A stretch of 64,000 bases of DNA from UBA5972 sp964637875. GTDB lineage: Bacteria; Pseudomonadota; Alphaproteobacteria; Rhodobacterales; Rhodobacteraceae. The notes below the pieces were generated by a model, which saw nothing but the letters and a program-made list of their open reading frames with translations, had not been told where the DNA came from and made no database searches. Both the position numbers and the translations under genes were made by a program. Of this stretch, positions 42,964-54,649 are shown in pieces. The stretch is taken from contig CAZWXK010000010.1 in the NCBI GenBank assembly GCA_964637875.1, positions 1 to 64,000 on the forward strand. Reading direction: 5' to 3'. Each line of letters begins with the position of its first letter. Position 1 is the first letter of the stretch.

Positions 42964-43694
42964 GGTTCGAACCCTTCGGGCATGAGCGACAGGAAATCGG
43001 CAACCGCCGAATCCAGCGCGCGCCGATCGCTGCTGCGGAACACGATGTTGGCGCCAAACCGGCTGTTGAGGATGAACGGGTAGGACCCCACCGAAACCCC
43101 CGGATGCCGCGCTGCCATTTCGGCCAGCGGGCCGGCAATATCGCCCTCGGGGCGATTGACGCGGATGGTTCTGGAAAGCAGCGGCGCACCCCCCTTGATG
43201 CCTGGCAGAACCGAGGCAACCATTGCCTCGAACACGGCGGGCACGCCGGCCATGACATGCACGTTTTCAAGCGTGAACCCGGGCGCAACCGAAACAGGGT
43301 TGTCGATCAGGGTTGCACCATCGGGAATGCGGGCCATGCGCAGGCGCGAATCGTTCATCGTGATCCCGCTGCGGTCGTAATAGGCCTGAAGCAGGGCGCG
43401 GGCATCTTCGCGCACGTCGATATGGCGGCCGAACGCATCGGCAATGGCATCGGCGGTGATGTCGTCATGGGTCGGGCCTATGCCACCGCTGGTAAAGACG
43501 TGATCCCAGCGCGCGGCCAGTTCCTGCACTGCCATCCTGATGGCGTCGTGGTCGTCGGCCACGACACGGGCCTCTTTCAGGTCGACCGCGGCCTCGGTCA
43601 GCTTGCGCGCCAGGAAATGCAGGTTGCTGTCGCGGGTGCGGCCCGAGAGGATCTCGTCGCCGATCACCAGCATTGCCGCCGTGGGGTTGCCCAT
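42960..43694 (-). CDS. CinA-like molybdopterin-binding domain protein
   Basis: A 244-residue protein consisting of the CinA N-terminal (MoCF-type) domain: LVIGDEILSGRTRDSN at the start, TSGGIGPTHDDITADA at about 67-82 and GVPAVFEAMV. It lacks the C-terminal nicotinamide-nucleotide amidohydrolase domain of full CinA/PncC, as in many short alphaproteobacterial versions. Family members with this domain hydrolyse ADP-ribose or similar pyrophosphates. The ATG at 43694 has an AAGAAGG ribosome-binding site; longer in-frame reading upstream is not supported. It is first in the four-gene operon, divergent from sfsA. Confidence 0.88.
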   Translation of the reverse strand: MGNPTAAMLVIGDEILSGRTRDSNLHFLARKLTEAAVDLKEARVVADDHDAIRMAVQELAARWDHVFTSGGIGPTHDDITADAIADAFGRHIDVREDARALLQAYYDRSGITMNDSRLRMARIPDGATLIDNPVSVAPGFTLENVHVMAGVPAVFEAMVASVLPGIKGGAPLLSRTIRVNRPEGDIAGPLAEMAARHPGVSVGSYPFILNSRFGANIVFRSSDRRALDSAVADFLSLMPEGFEP

Positions 43695-43741
43695 TTTGCA
43701 CCTTCTTGTCGTCCTGTCCCGTTTCGGTATAGGTCCGTTCA

Positions 43742-44449
43742 ATGCAGTTTCAAACCCCATTGATACCGGCGACCCTGATCCGGCGATACAAGCGCTTTCT
43801 GGCCGATATCGTTCTGCCCGACGGCACAAAGGCGACCGCCCATTGCGCCAATCCCGGCGCCATGACGGGGCTGGCCGCGCCTGGCGCGCGCATCTGGGTT
43901 GACCGCAACGACGACCCCAAGCGCAAGCTGCGCTATGGCTGGAAGCTGGTCGAACTGGAGGGCGGCCACATGGCCTGCGTCGATACCGGGCAGGCAAATC
44001 GCGTGGTCGAAGAGGCCCTGCGCGCAGGTCATGTGCCGGGCTTGCCGCGCGACGCCGAAATCCGGCGCGAAGTGCGTTATGGCCAGGGCAGCCGTGTCGA
44101 TTTCCTGCTGAGCGGGGCAGGGGGCGGGAATGTCTGGGTCGAGGTCAAATCCGTGACGCTGTGCCGCCGACCGGGCCTGGCGGAATTTCCCGATGCGGTG
44201 ACCAGGCGGGGCGCGCGACATCTGGCAGAGCTGGCAAATATGGCGGGGCAGGGGGATCGGGCGGTGATGCTGTATCTTGTTCAGCGGAGCGATTGCACGC
44301 GGGTTTCGGTGGCTGCCGATATCGACCCGACCTATGCCCGCGCCTGCGCACAGGCTGTCGCGCGTGGGGTCGAGATCATGGGGTTTTCCAGCCGCATCTC
44401 GACCAGGGGCCTCGAGATGGGTTCCGCCATCGCGATCGAGGATTGCTGA
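43742..44449 (+). CDS. sfsA: SfsA family DNA-binding / sugar fermentation stimulation protein
   Basis: A 235-residue SfsA protein, with LIRRYKRFLADIVLPDG at the start, AHCANPGAMTGLAAPGARIWV and VWVEVKSVTLCRRPGLAEFPDAVTRRGARHLAEL. The latter has the nuclease-fold-like E-x-K. Its role is poorly defined (maltose metabolism effects in E. coli). It is followed by map, often neighbours in this group. Confidence 0.93.
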   Translation: MQFQTPLIPATLIRRYKRFLADIVLPDGTKATAHCANPGAMTGLAAPGARIWVDRNDDPKRKLRYGWKLVELEGGHMACVDTGQANRVVEEALRAGHVPGLPRDAEIRREVRYGQGSRVDFLLSGAGGGNVWVEVKSVTLCRRPGLAEFPDAVTRRGARHLAELANMAGQGDRAVMLYLVQRSDCTRVSVAADIDPTYARACAQAVARGVEIMGFSSRISTRGLEMGSAIAIEDC

Positions 44450-44528
44450 ATTTGCCGTCGCAAGACTGGCGCATGACGACATTTGGCTTTATGCAGTCGT
44501 GAAATCGCAGGACAGATGGAGCACTCCA

Positions 44529-45341
44529 GTGGAAGGCCAGAAACCCGGACGCCTCAACAAGGACGGTATCGAAATTCATACCCCCGAGGAATTCGAGGGC
44601 ATGCGCAAGGCGGGCAACCTGGCCGCGCGCACCCTGGACATGATTGCCGAACATGTGCAACCCGGCGTGACCACGGCCGAGCTGGACCGCATCATTCACG
44701 AGTTCACCATCGAAAACGGGGCTATCCCGGCAACGCTGGGCTATCGAGGCTATCCCGCCTCAAGCTGCATCTCGATCAATCATGTGGTCTGTCACGGGAT
44801 TCCGTCCGACAAAAGGCTCAAGAACGGCGACATCCTGAATATCGACGTGACCTGTATCCTGGACGGATGGTACGGGGACAGCAGCCGCATGTATGTCGCC
44901 GGCAAGCTGAACCGCAAGGCCGAGCGCCTGATCCAGGTTACCCATGATGCCCTGATGCTGGGAATCGATCAGGTCAGACCGGGCAATACCTTTGGCGACA
45001 TCGGCGCGGCCATCCAGCGTTACGTCGAGGCGCAGCGCATGTCGGTCGTGCGCGATTTCTGTGGCCACGGGCTCGGCCGCGTGTTTCATGCCGCGCCCAA
45101 TGTCCTGCATTATGGGCAGCGGGGCACGGGGCCGACGCTGGAAGAAGGAATGTTCTTTACCATCGAGCCGATGGTCAATCTCGGCCGGCCGGAAACCAAG
45201 GTCCTGGCCGATGACTGGACGGCCGTGACTCGCGACAAGACCCTTTCGGCCCAGTTCGAACATTCTCTCGGTGTCACATCAGACGGGTGCGAGATATTCA
45301 CCCTGTCGCCGGCCGGGAAATTCCATCCGACCTGGGGATGA
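44529..45341 (+). CDS. map: Methionine aminopeptidase type I
   Basis: Removes N-terminal Met from nascent proteins with a dinuclear metal site. About 270 residues. The ligands are visible in the conserved segments NIDVTCILDGWYGDSSRMY (two Asp), FCGHGLGRVFH (His) and FFTIEPMV (Glu), with a late Glu in AQFEHSLGV. The GTG at 44529 is chosen for its upstream GGAG; in-frame codons further upstream overlap sfsA and are not conserved. It is 80 bp after sfsA. Confidence 0.95.
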   Translation: MEGQKPGRLNKDGIEIHTPEEFEGMRKAGNLAARTLDMIAEHVQPGVTTAELDRIIHEFTIENGAIPATLGYRGYPASSCISINHVVCHGIPSDKRLKNGDILNIDVTCILDGWYGDSSRMYVAGKLNRKAERLIQVTHDALMLGIDQVRPGNTFGDIGAAIQRYVEAQRMSVVRDFCGHGLGRVFHAAPNVLHYGQRGTGPTLEEGMFFTIEPMVNLGRPETKVLADDWTAVTRDKTLSAQFEHSLGVTSDGCEIFTLSPAGKFHPTWG

Positions 45342-45406
45342 TGGCGCTTGCGCCAGGGCGGCGGTGTTAATCCTTTGGCAACCACCCGGGGCCAACAATC
45401 ACCGGC

Positions 45407-46177
45407 ATGAGCGCGCGCCACCACCAGAACGGTTTCTCCGAGCTTCCCCTGCCCGGGCTTGCAGCCCTGCCCGGGATGGGCAAGGACACCCGGCCCCCTG
45501 ACCCCGAGGATCACCGCAGAAATCACCGCGCCCGTCTGCGTGCCCGTTTCATGCGGGGCGGCGCGGCGGCCATGCCCGATTACGAGCTGCTCGAACTGGT
45601 TCTGTTCCGCGCGATCCCCCGGCGCGATGTCAAGCCCCTGGCAAAACGCCTGCTTGCGGAATTCGGCGATTTCAACGCGGTACTGGCAGCCGATGCCGCG
45701 CGCCTGTCTCGGGTTCGGGGAGTTGGCGCCGCCGTCGTGCAGGAGCTGAAGATCGTCGAGGCCGCAGCCCACCGCATGGCGCGGGCCCGGGTGATCGAGA
45801 GGGCCGTATTGTCGTCGTGGGACGCGCTGTTGACCTATTGTCAAACGGCGATGGCCCATCAGACGATCGAACAGTTCCGCATCCTGTTCCTGGACCGCAG
45901 AAACATCCTGATCGCCGACGAGGCTCAGCAGAAAGGCACCATTGACCATGTTCCGGTCTACCCGCGCGAGGTGGTCAAACGCGCGCTCGAGCTGAATGCC
46001 TCGGCCCTGATCCTGGTGCACAATCACCCGTCGGGCGACCCCACCCCGTCAGATGCCGACATTGCCATGACCCGGCAGATCATCGATGCCGCGGGCGCGC
46101 TGGGTATCGTCGTTCACGACCATCTGGTGATCGGGCAGGGCGACGCGTACAGCTTTCGCGCAGACGGCCTCATCTGA
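45407..46177 (+). CDS. radC: RadC-family JAMM domain protein
   Basis: A 256-residue RadC protein with an N-terminal helix-hairpin-helix-like part (about 50-115, MPDYELLELVLFRAIPRRDVKPLAKRLL) and a C-terminal JAB/MPN metalloprotease-like domain with the complete zinc motif VHNHPSGDPTPSDAD at about 204-218. RadC was first tied to DNA repair but its activity is not settled. Its last 8 bp overlap the convergent PstS/OmpA-like gene. Confidence 0.95.
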   Translation: MSARHHQNGFSELPLPGLAALPGMGKDTRPPDPEDHRRNHRARLRARFMRGGAAAMPDYELLELVLFRAIPRRDVKPLAKRLLAEFGDFNAVLAADAARLSRVRGVGAAVVQELKIVEAAAHRMARARVIERAVLSSWDALLTYCQTAMAHQTIEQFRILFLDRRNILIADEAQQKGTIDHVPVYPREVVKRALELNASALILVHNHPSGDPTPSDADIAMTRQIIDAAGALGIVVHDHLVIGQGDAYSFRADGLI

Positions 46178-47702
46178 CCCAGATTTCGACACGCCGGTTC
46201 AGCCTCTGGCCCCGTGGCGTGTCATCACAGGCCAGGGGCGAGACCGCGCCCAGCCCCACCGCGCGGAATTTCAGCAGCCGCAGGTCTGCCCGGCCTGCCC
46301 GCGCGCGCAGCAGCCCCAGAACCGCATCTGCCCGCCGTTTCGACAGGCTGCGGTTGCCCGTCGCGCTGCCCTGAGAATCGGAAAAACCCGCAAGGATCAG
46401 TTCGCGCCCGTCAAAATCGCCCTCTTCGACCATCAGGGCCAGCCGGTCGATGGCCTGCCGCGACCACGCGTCCAGCGTGGTTGTTCCGGCGGAAAAGCGG
46501 GCGGTCAGGGCCAGGCGCGATGCGCCGGCAAAGGTCGAGACAAGCTCCTTCAACGGGCCGATACCCTGTGTCTCGGGGGTGTTGGCGATGGCGTTGGCCA
46601 GGCGCCCCTCCTGCCGCGACAGGGGCAGGCGGTCGGGGGCTGGGGCGATATATCCCGACCGATTGACCGAGGGCCAGGCCTCGGGCCCACGCAGCCATGC
46701 CAGAAAGGCCCGCGCAAAGGGCGGAAGCGGCCGGTCGGGCGTGAACAGGTACAATACCCGGGTCAGCGGATAGTCCCCGCTCTGAACCGAAAATCGGGTG
46801 GGGTATTGCAGGATGCCACAGTCACCCCGCAGGGCAAGGGGCCGTGCCCTGCCGATGGATGCGAAATCGACATAGCCGATACCAAAGGCATCTTTTGCGA
46901 CCGCGCGCGCAAGATCGGGCAGTTTTTCAAAGCGCCGCCGCTCAACGGCGCTGTTCAGGCCGGTCTTGCCCAGCACATCGGCCTGAAACGCGCGCGCAAG
47001 ATCGGAACCCGGCCTGGGCAGATAAACGGTGATGGGTGCATCATAACCCCCAAGGTCAGCCCAGTTCGTGATCTTTCCGGCCCATATCTGGCGGATCTGG
47101 TCCAGGCTGAGCGCCTGCACGGGATTATCCGGTGATGTCACGAGAATGATTGCGTCGAGGCCGACCACCTGTGCGCGCAGCCCGACCAGGGCCGCGGCCC
47201 GCTGCCCGGGGCGCAGATTGGCGGCGATGAACTGGACGCGACCCTTCTTCAGGGCGGTCGCCGCCGAGGACAGCGTACCGGGCATGACCTGCATGCGGGC
47301 GAGGGGTACATTGTCGCTGTTGGAAATGAAATCGCTCCAGCCGGACATGTCGTTTGGAACGCGCGCAACCTTCAGTCCGCGCGCACGGACGAAATCGCCG
47401 ACAAGCGGGTCGAGCAGATCTCTCAACATGACGGAATCGCCCGCCAGCCCCAGATCGGCGGCATATCTGGCCGGGTCGGGACAGGCTGCGCCACGACAGG
47501 TTGTTCCCAGCGCGTCCAGCGTCATGTCCCCGAACCGCGTCCGCAGCCGCCAGGTGGCCCCGTCAAAGCCCAACAGCGTGCCCTTGAGGGTGATCTTGCC
47601 GTTGGCTGAACGCAGCGTTACCTCGGCCCCGGCATGGGCATTTCGGGGAAAAACGAACAGGACAAGCAGGGCAGAAAGAAAAACCCGGCGGAAAAAAGTC
47701 AT
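46170..47702 (-). CDS. Phosphate-binding-protein-like / OmpA fusion
   Basis: A 510-residue exported protein. A signal peptide (1-24, ending AHA) precedes a short beta-rich domain with LRSANGKITLKGTLLGFDGATWRLRT. A PstS-like periplasmic binding domain (about 90-350, with VGLDAIILVTSPDNPVQALSLDQIRQIWAGKITNW) follows, then an OmpA-like peptidoglycan-binding domain (about 390-510, with LAGFSDSQGSATGNRSLSKRRADAVLGLL and GQRLNRRVEIWV). The combination suggests a solute-binding protein anchored to the wall rather than a transporter subunit; no ABC permease is nearby. It follows the Ig-like gene by 18 bp. Confidence 0.85.
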   Translation of the reverse strand: MTFFRRVFLSALLVLFVFPRNAHAGAEVTLRSANGKITLKGTLLGFDGATWRLRTRFGDMTLDALGTTCRGAACPDPARYAADLGLAGDSVMLRDLLDPLVGDFVRARGLKVARVPNDMSGWSDFISNSDNVPLARMQVMPGTLSSAATALKKGRVQFIAANLRPGQRAAALVGLRAQVVGLDAIILVTSPDNPVQALSLDQIRQIWAGKITNWADLGGYDAPITVYLPRPGSDLARAFQADVLGKTGLNSAVERRRFEKLPDLARAVAKDAFGIGYVDFASIGRARPLALRGDCGILQYPTRFSVQSGDYPLTRVLYLFTPDRPLPPFARAFLAWLRGPEAWPSVNRSGYIAPAPDRLPLSRQEGRLANAIANTPETQGIGPLKELVSTFAGASRLALTARFSAGTTTLDAWSRQAIDRLALMVEEGDFDGRELILAGFSDSQGSATGNRSLSKRRADAVLGLLRARAGRADLRLLKFRAVGLGAVSPLACDDTPRGQRLNRRVEIWVR

Positions 47703-47720
47703 GCGGTCCCATCCCCGAAA

Positions 47721-49169
47721 TCACCTCGAGGCGATAATCAGGTCACGGGCAACGTTTTTCAAGACAAGGGTCGTGTCTGCACTGTCGCATCCGGGCAGGC
47801 GAAAACGCAGACCCGAGGCGCTGATCATCCGCCCGCCGGTGGCGCGCAGGCTCTGCAAAACGGCACCCTGCCCACAGCTTTCCGGGCCGGGGCGAATCGC
47901 AAGCGCAAGGTCGGCGAACGCGGTATTCGGGGTTCCTCTCAGGTTCCTCGTGTAAACCAATGCCATCACGGGATTTTTCATGGTTTCATCACCCAGGAGG
48001 ACGCGATTGGTCGGGGTGGTTTCGGCGGGCGCATTGGCGACCTGGCGTGCGGGCGCCAGGGTCACGTCGAAACGGCCCCGCCAGAGAAAGACAACACGGT
48101 CGTAGCGTTTGATATCGGGGACTTCGACCGACGCGCGGACGATTTCCCCTTTTGGCAGGGTGATGCGGAAATGTGCCAGTTTCTCAAGCGCGGGAACCCG
48201 CAGGGCAAGCCGGCCATCGGCACCCAGCCTTGTTGCGAATCGCATCCGGCCGTGCTGAATGACCACACGAACACCGGGTTGACAGGCATCGACGACGGTC
48301 AGCGCAACCATTGCCCCGGTCACGGCCCGGGCCGATACGGTGGCGTTGCATGTTGCGGCGCCATGGTCGCCGGGGGCAATGTCCGTCGCACCCGGCGGGA
48401 CCGGCCCGCCGAGAGGTGCGCGAACACCGTTTGGCAGGTTTGGCAGCCTGCCGAGAGGCCCGGCCGAGGCCTCGCGCAACAACGGGAGGCGGTCGTCGGT
48501 GTTGGCGGGCATTGCCGGCAGCGGCGTCGACAGCATGCCGACCGCCGGAGACGTGCCGCCCATATGGCTGGTCGAAAGTGCGGTCTGTCGCAATGAGGGG
48601 GCTGCCTCGACCGCCGCCAGCGCCAGCTTGTCGGCCGGGGCACGAACAGGGCGCGATTCCGAACCCGCGCCCCGGCCCAGGTGGATGTTCGAGATTTCCA
48701 GATCGCCACTGGCAATGCCGACCCGCCCGTTCAGGCGCGGGGCCGCCGAGATTGCCTGGTCTCCGATCGAGGCCTTGGGCGCGCGCGCCGGGATCAGGCG
48801 CAGGGCGACGCTGGCCGGCGGGCACTGGCGCCCGGTGTCGATGCAATATGAAAAGGCCTGATAGCCGGTGCAGTCTGCCGAAGCGGTATAGTCGAAGCCC
48901 CCGCCAACCTGGGCAACACGGCCGCAGGCCGGCTGTTTCAGCAACCGGATGTCGCCCGGCCCGATGTCATCGGGATTCAGGTCGTTGGCCAGAACATCGA
49001 GGCGCTGCGTGCGCCCTGCCTGGACGGTGAATATGTCATCCACGGCACGCGCGGCGGACTCACCGCGAAAACCGGCCATGATCCGGTCGGCATTCTGGGT
49101 GATCAGGGCAATCGACACGGTCAGGAAAAGTGCCGTGTAGACCAGTCCCATTTTCTCACTGATACGCAT
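47721..49169 (-). CDS. Membrane-anchored Ig-like (cadherin-like) domain protein
   Basis: A 482-residue protein with one N-terminal hydrophobic helix (about 7-24, MGLVYTALFLTVSIALI), an Ig-like/cadherin-type domain (about 40-125, with VDDIFTVQAGRTQRLDVLANDLNPDDI and four Cys), a low-complexity Pro/Ala-rich middle and a C-terminal beta-rich part with a few more Cys. The ATG at 49169 has a GGAGGG ribosome-binding site. It is first of a two-gene operon with the PstS/OmpA fusion, so both probably act in the same periplasmic assembly. Function unknown. Confidence 0.8.
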   Translation of the reverse strand: MRISEKMGLVYTALFLTVSIALITQNADRIMAGFRGESAARAVDDIFTVQAGRTQRLDVLANDLNPDDIGPGDIRLLKQPACGRVAQVGGGFDYTASADCTGYQAFSYCIDTGRQCPPASVALRLIPARAPKASIGDQAISAAPRLNGRVGIASGDLEISNIHLGRGAGSESRPVRAPADKLALAAVEAAPSLRQTALSTSHMGGTSPAVGMLSTPLPAMPANTDDRLPLLREASAGPLGRLPNLPNGVRAPLGGPVPPGATDIAPGDHGAATCNATVSARAVTGAMVALTVVDACQPGVRVVIQHGRMRFATRLGADGRLALRVPALEKLAHFRITLPKGEIVRASVEVPDIKRYDRVVFLWRGRFDVTLAPARQVANAPAETTPTNRVLLGDETMKNPVMALVYTRNLRGTPNTAFADLALAIRPGPESCGQGAVLQSLRATGGRMISASGLRFRLPGCDSADTTLVLKNVARDLIIASR

Positions 49170-49413
49170 CTCGCCCTCCGGATGCCTTGCATTCCGCAAG
49201 CTGCATCCTGACCCCGAAATTGTGGCGAGAATTGCCAGAGAGGGTGGCTTTTTGGGGGAATTTTTCGCCCCCGGCACCAGACCATTGCCCGCCGGCGCCG
49301 GAAACATTGCGGGCCGACAGGGCCAAGCGCGGGTCAACCATCGGAAAAACCGATCAAATCTGCGCGTGTCCCGGAGTGGACACCGGCGCTATGTCAGAAA
49401 TGATCGGCCGCCG
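49170..49413. other. secA / Ig-like gene spacer
   Basis: These 244 bp lie between the secA stop and the start of the Ig-like gene, both on the minus strand. A hairpin (arms GTGTCC 49366-49371 and GGACAC 49378-49383, with extra pairing outside) just after secA may end its transcription. The rest must contain the Ig-like gene promoter, which I could not pinpoint. Confidence 0.35.
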
Positions 49414-52149
<2,736 letters not shown>

Positions 52150-52293
52150 TGGTACTCCGTTCGAATGGCGGGCGCCGTGGTTGGCGTTTTTGTTACGAAA
52201 TCGTGTAAAGGCTTTTCTTGTCTGCCCCGTGCTCAGGTTTCATAACAATCGCCGGAGCACGGACAAACCAGTCTTTGCACAATGTCCAAAGGC

Positions 52294-52321
52294 ATGTAAG
52301 GGGATGCTGGGCAGGTGTCAA
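52294..52321 (-). promoter_or_regulatory. Candidate secA promoter
   Basis: On the minus strand TTGACA (52321-52316) and TTACAT (52299-52294) are 16 bp apart, about 145 bp upstream of the secA start. A perfect -35 with a 4/6 -10. A second TTGACA on the plus strand (52333-52338) might serve the parvulin gene, but I found no matching -10. Confidence 0.45.
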
Positions 52322-52393
52322 CGCCACCGGATTTGACAACAGCAAGACATGTGGCACAAGGCGCGATCCATGATACCCAATTCGGAGAAAAAC

Positions 52394-53242
52394 ATGAACT
52401 TCAAGAACGGAATCCTTGCTGCAGCTCTGGTCGCGGCGATCCTTCCAACCCATGTCCAGGCGGCCGAGAATCCGTCGGTCGATACGGTTCTGGCGACCGT
52501 TGACGGGACCAAGATCACCCTTGGCAATGTCATCGCCCTGCGCGAGCGCCTGCCACAGCAATACAAGCAGCTTCCGGACGACGTTCTTTTCAAGGGCATC
52601 ATCGACCAGCTGATTCAGCAGACCGTGTTGATGAACGCCATGAAGGCCAACATGGACAAGAAGACGCGGATCGGCCTCGAAAATCAGGAACGCGCCTTTC
52701 TGGCCTCGGAATTCCTCGACCGCCTTTCGGGTCAGGAGATCCCGGAAAAGGATCTGAGGGCCGCCTATGCCGCGAAATATGATTCGGCCATTCCCGAAGA
52801 GGAATACAATGCCTCGCACATCCTGGTGAAAACCAGGGCCGAGGCCGAGGAAATCATCAAGCAGCTCAAGAACGGTGCCGATTTCGCGACCCTTGCCAAG
52901 GAAAAGTCCACCGGCCCCTCGGGCAAGCGCGGGGGTGAACTGGGCTGGTTTTCCAGGGGCATGATGGTCAAGCCGTTCGAAGAGGCGGTGCTGAAAATGG
53001 CCGTGGGCGAGATTTCCGGCCCGGTCAAGACCCAGTTTGGCTGGCATGTGATCAAGCTGAACGAAATGCGGGCCAAGAAACAGCCCACATTCGAGGAAGA
53101 GCGCGACACCCTTGCCGCCGAGCTGCGCCAGAAGGCGGTGGACAAGGAAATCAGCCGTCTGACCTCGGCAGCCAAGGTTACGCGGGAAAAAGTCGATATT
53201 GATCCAAAGGTGATCCGCGATGTATCCCTGCTGGACAAGTAG
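52394..53242 (+). CDS. Periplasmic parvulin-type peptidyl-prolyl isomerase
   Basis: A 282-residue foldase of the PrsA/SurA/PpiC type. A signal peptide (1-22, ending VQA) is followed by an N-terminal helical chaperone region (about 30-130) and a parvulin domain (about 135-230) with ASHILVKTRAEAEEII, ADFATLAKEKSTGPSGKRGGELGWFSRGMM and FGWHVIKL. The ATG at 52394 is supported by GGAG upstream. It assists folding of exported proteins; being divergent from secA fits an export role. argJ follows 24 bp later. Confidence 0.93.
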   Translation: MNFKNGILAAALVAAILPTHVQAAENPSVDTVLATVDGTKITLGNVIALRERLPQQYKQLPDDVLFKGIIDQLIQQTVLMNAMKANMDKKTRIGLENQERAFLASEFLDRLSGQEIPEKDLRAAYAAKYDSAIPEEEYNASHILVKTRAEAEEIIKQLKNGADFATLAKEKSTGPSGKRGGELGWFSRGMMVKPFEEAVLKMAVGEISGPVKTQFGWHVIKLNEMRAKKQPTFEEERDTLAAELRQKAVDKEISRLTSAAKVTREKVDIDPKVIRDVSLLDK

Positions 53243-53266
53243 GGATATCTGACATCGGGGGTTGCT

Positions 53267-54649
53267 TTGGGCACAGAGGATGAAACCGGGGCAGGGGGGG
53301 AGGACTCCTCTGCCCAGATCGCCGCGCTGCAGGAAAAGCTGAACCATCTGCGTCGCAAGCTCAAGGAAGCACGGGCCGAGCTCGAGGCCGCGCGGGGCGC
53401 TGCCCCGGCCGTGTCGCCTCTGGCGCCCGCGCGGTTTCCCGATCTGCCGCAAATCGGCGGTGTGCGTTTTGCCGCGGCCGCAGCCGCGGTGAAATATCGG
53501 GGCCGCAACGATGTCATGCTGGCCGAAATTGCCCCCGGCAGCACGATTGCGGGCGTTTTCACCCGTTCGTCTACCCGGGCGGCCCCGGTACTGGATTGCC
53601 AGTCAAAGATCGCCCGCCTGCAAAAGGATGGCGCCGGCAAGGGCGGGTTCGCGATTCTCGTGAACTCGGGCAATGCCAATGCCTTTACCGGCGCTGTCGG
53701 ATTCGAGGCGGTCGACACGCTGACCGGCGCTGTCGGTCGTGCCCTGGACGTGCCCGCTGCGCATGTCTTTTCCGCGTCAACCGGCGTGATCGGCGAGCCC
53801 TTGCCGCAAAAGCGGATCCTGGCGGTGATCGATCGGCTGACTGCCGATCTGTCGCCCGATGGCGCGGCCGCGGCGGCGCGTGCGATCATGACGACCGATA
53901 CCTTTCCCAAGGGGGCGATGGCCGAGGTCGAGATCGACGGCAGAACCGTGCGCATCATGGGCTTTGCCAAGGGCTCGGGCATGATCGCCCCGGACATGGC
54001 GACCATGCTGGTTTTCATCTTTACCGATGCCGGGGTCGAGCAGGGACATCTGCAGCAGATGCTGAGGCGGCTGAATGCGGACAGCTTCAACGCGATCACG
54101 GTGGACAGCGATACCTCGACCTCGGACAGCCTGCTGGTGGTCGCAACCGGGGCTTCGGGCGTGCAGGTCGGCGGGCCGCGTTCGAAATCGGGCCGCAGCT
54201 TTGCCCAGGCGCTGGGCAGTGTGATGCTGGACCTGGCCCATCAGGTGGTGCGCGATGGCGAGGGCGCGACAAAATTCGTCGAGGTTTCGGTCACCGGGGC
54301 GACCAGCCGCCGCGACGCCCGCAAGGTTGCGATGGCGATCGCCAATTCGCCCCTGGTCAAGACGGCCATCGCCGGAGAAGATCCCAACTGGGGCCGCATC
54401 GTCATGGCTGTCGGCAAGTCGGGCGCCCGCGCCGAACGCGATCTGCTGACCATCCGTTTCGGCAATATCCTGGTTGCCGAGAAAGGCTGGATCGCAGCTG
54501 ACTATCGAGAGGAGGATGCGGCCGAATACATGAGGGGCGACGAACTGCTCATCGGGGTCGATCTGGGGCTGGGGCAGGCATCGGCCCGTGTCTGGACCTG
54601 CGATCTGACCAGGCAGTACATTACCATCAACGCGGATTATCGCTCGTGA
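53267..54649 (+). CDS. argJ: Bifunctional ornithine acetyltransferase / N-acetylglutamate synthase ArgJ
   Basis: ArgJ transfers acetyl from N-acetylornithine to glutamate in arginine synthesis and self-cleaves at a conserved Thr. The ArgJ core starts near residue 49 (SPLAPARFPDLPQIGGVRFA) and includes VLDCQ, VNSGNANAFTG, and KGSGMIAPDMATML where the Thr nucleophile lies, ending ITINADYRS. The preceding ~48 residues form a predicted coiled coil (AALQEKLNHLRRKLKEARAELEA) absent from ordinary ArgJ. If the extension is not translated, GTG at 53411 is the fallback start. It overlaps mutT by 4 bp. Confidence 0.93.
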   Translation: MGTEDETGAGGEDSSAQIAALQEKLNHLRRKLKEARAELEAARGAAPAVSPLAPARFPDLPQIGGVRFAAAAAAVKYRGRNDVMLAEIAPGSTIAGVFTRSSTRAAPVLDCQSKIARLQKDGAGKGGFAILVNSGNANAFTGAVGFEAVDTLTGAVGRALDVPAAHVFSASTGVIGEPLPQKRILAVIDRLTADLSPDGAAAAARAIMTTDTFPKGAMAEVEIDGRTVRIMGFAKGSGMIAPDMATMLVFIFTDAGVEQGHLQQMLRRLNADSFNAITVDSDTSTSDSLLVVATGASGVQVGGPRSKSGRSFAQALGSVMLDLAHQVVRDGEGATKFVEVSVTGATSRRDARKVAMAIANSPLVKTAIAGEDPNWGRIVMAVGKSGARAERDLLTIRFGNILVAEKGWIAADYREEDAAEYMRGDELLIGVDLGLGQASARVWTCDLTRQYITINADYRS

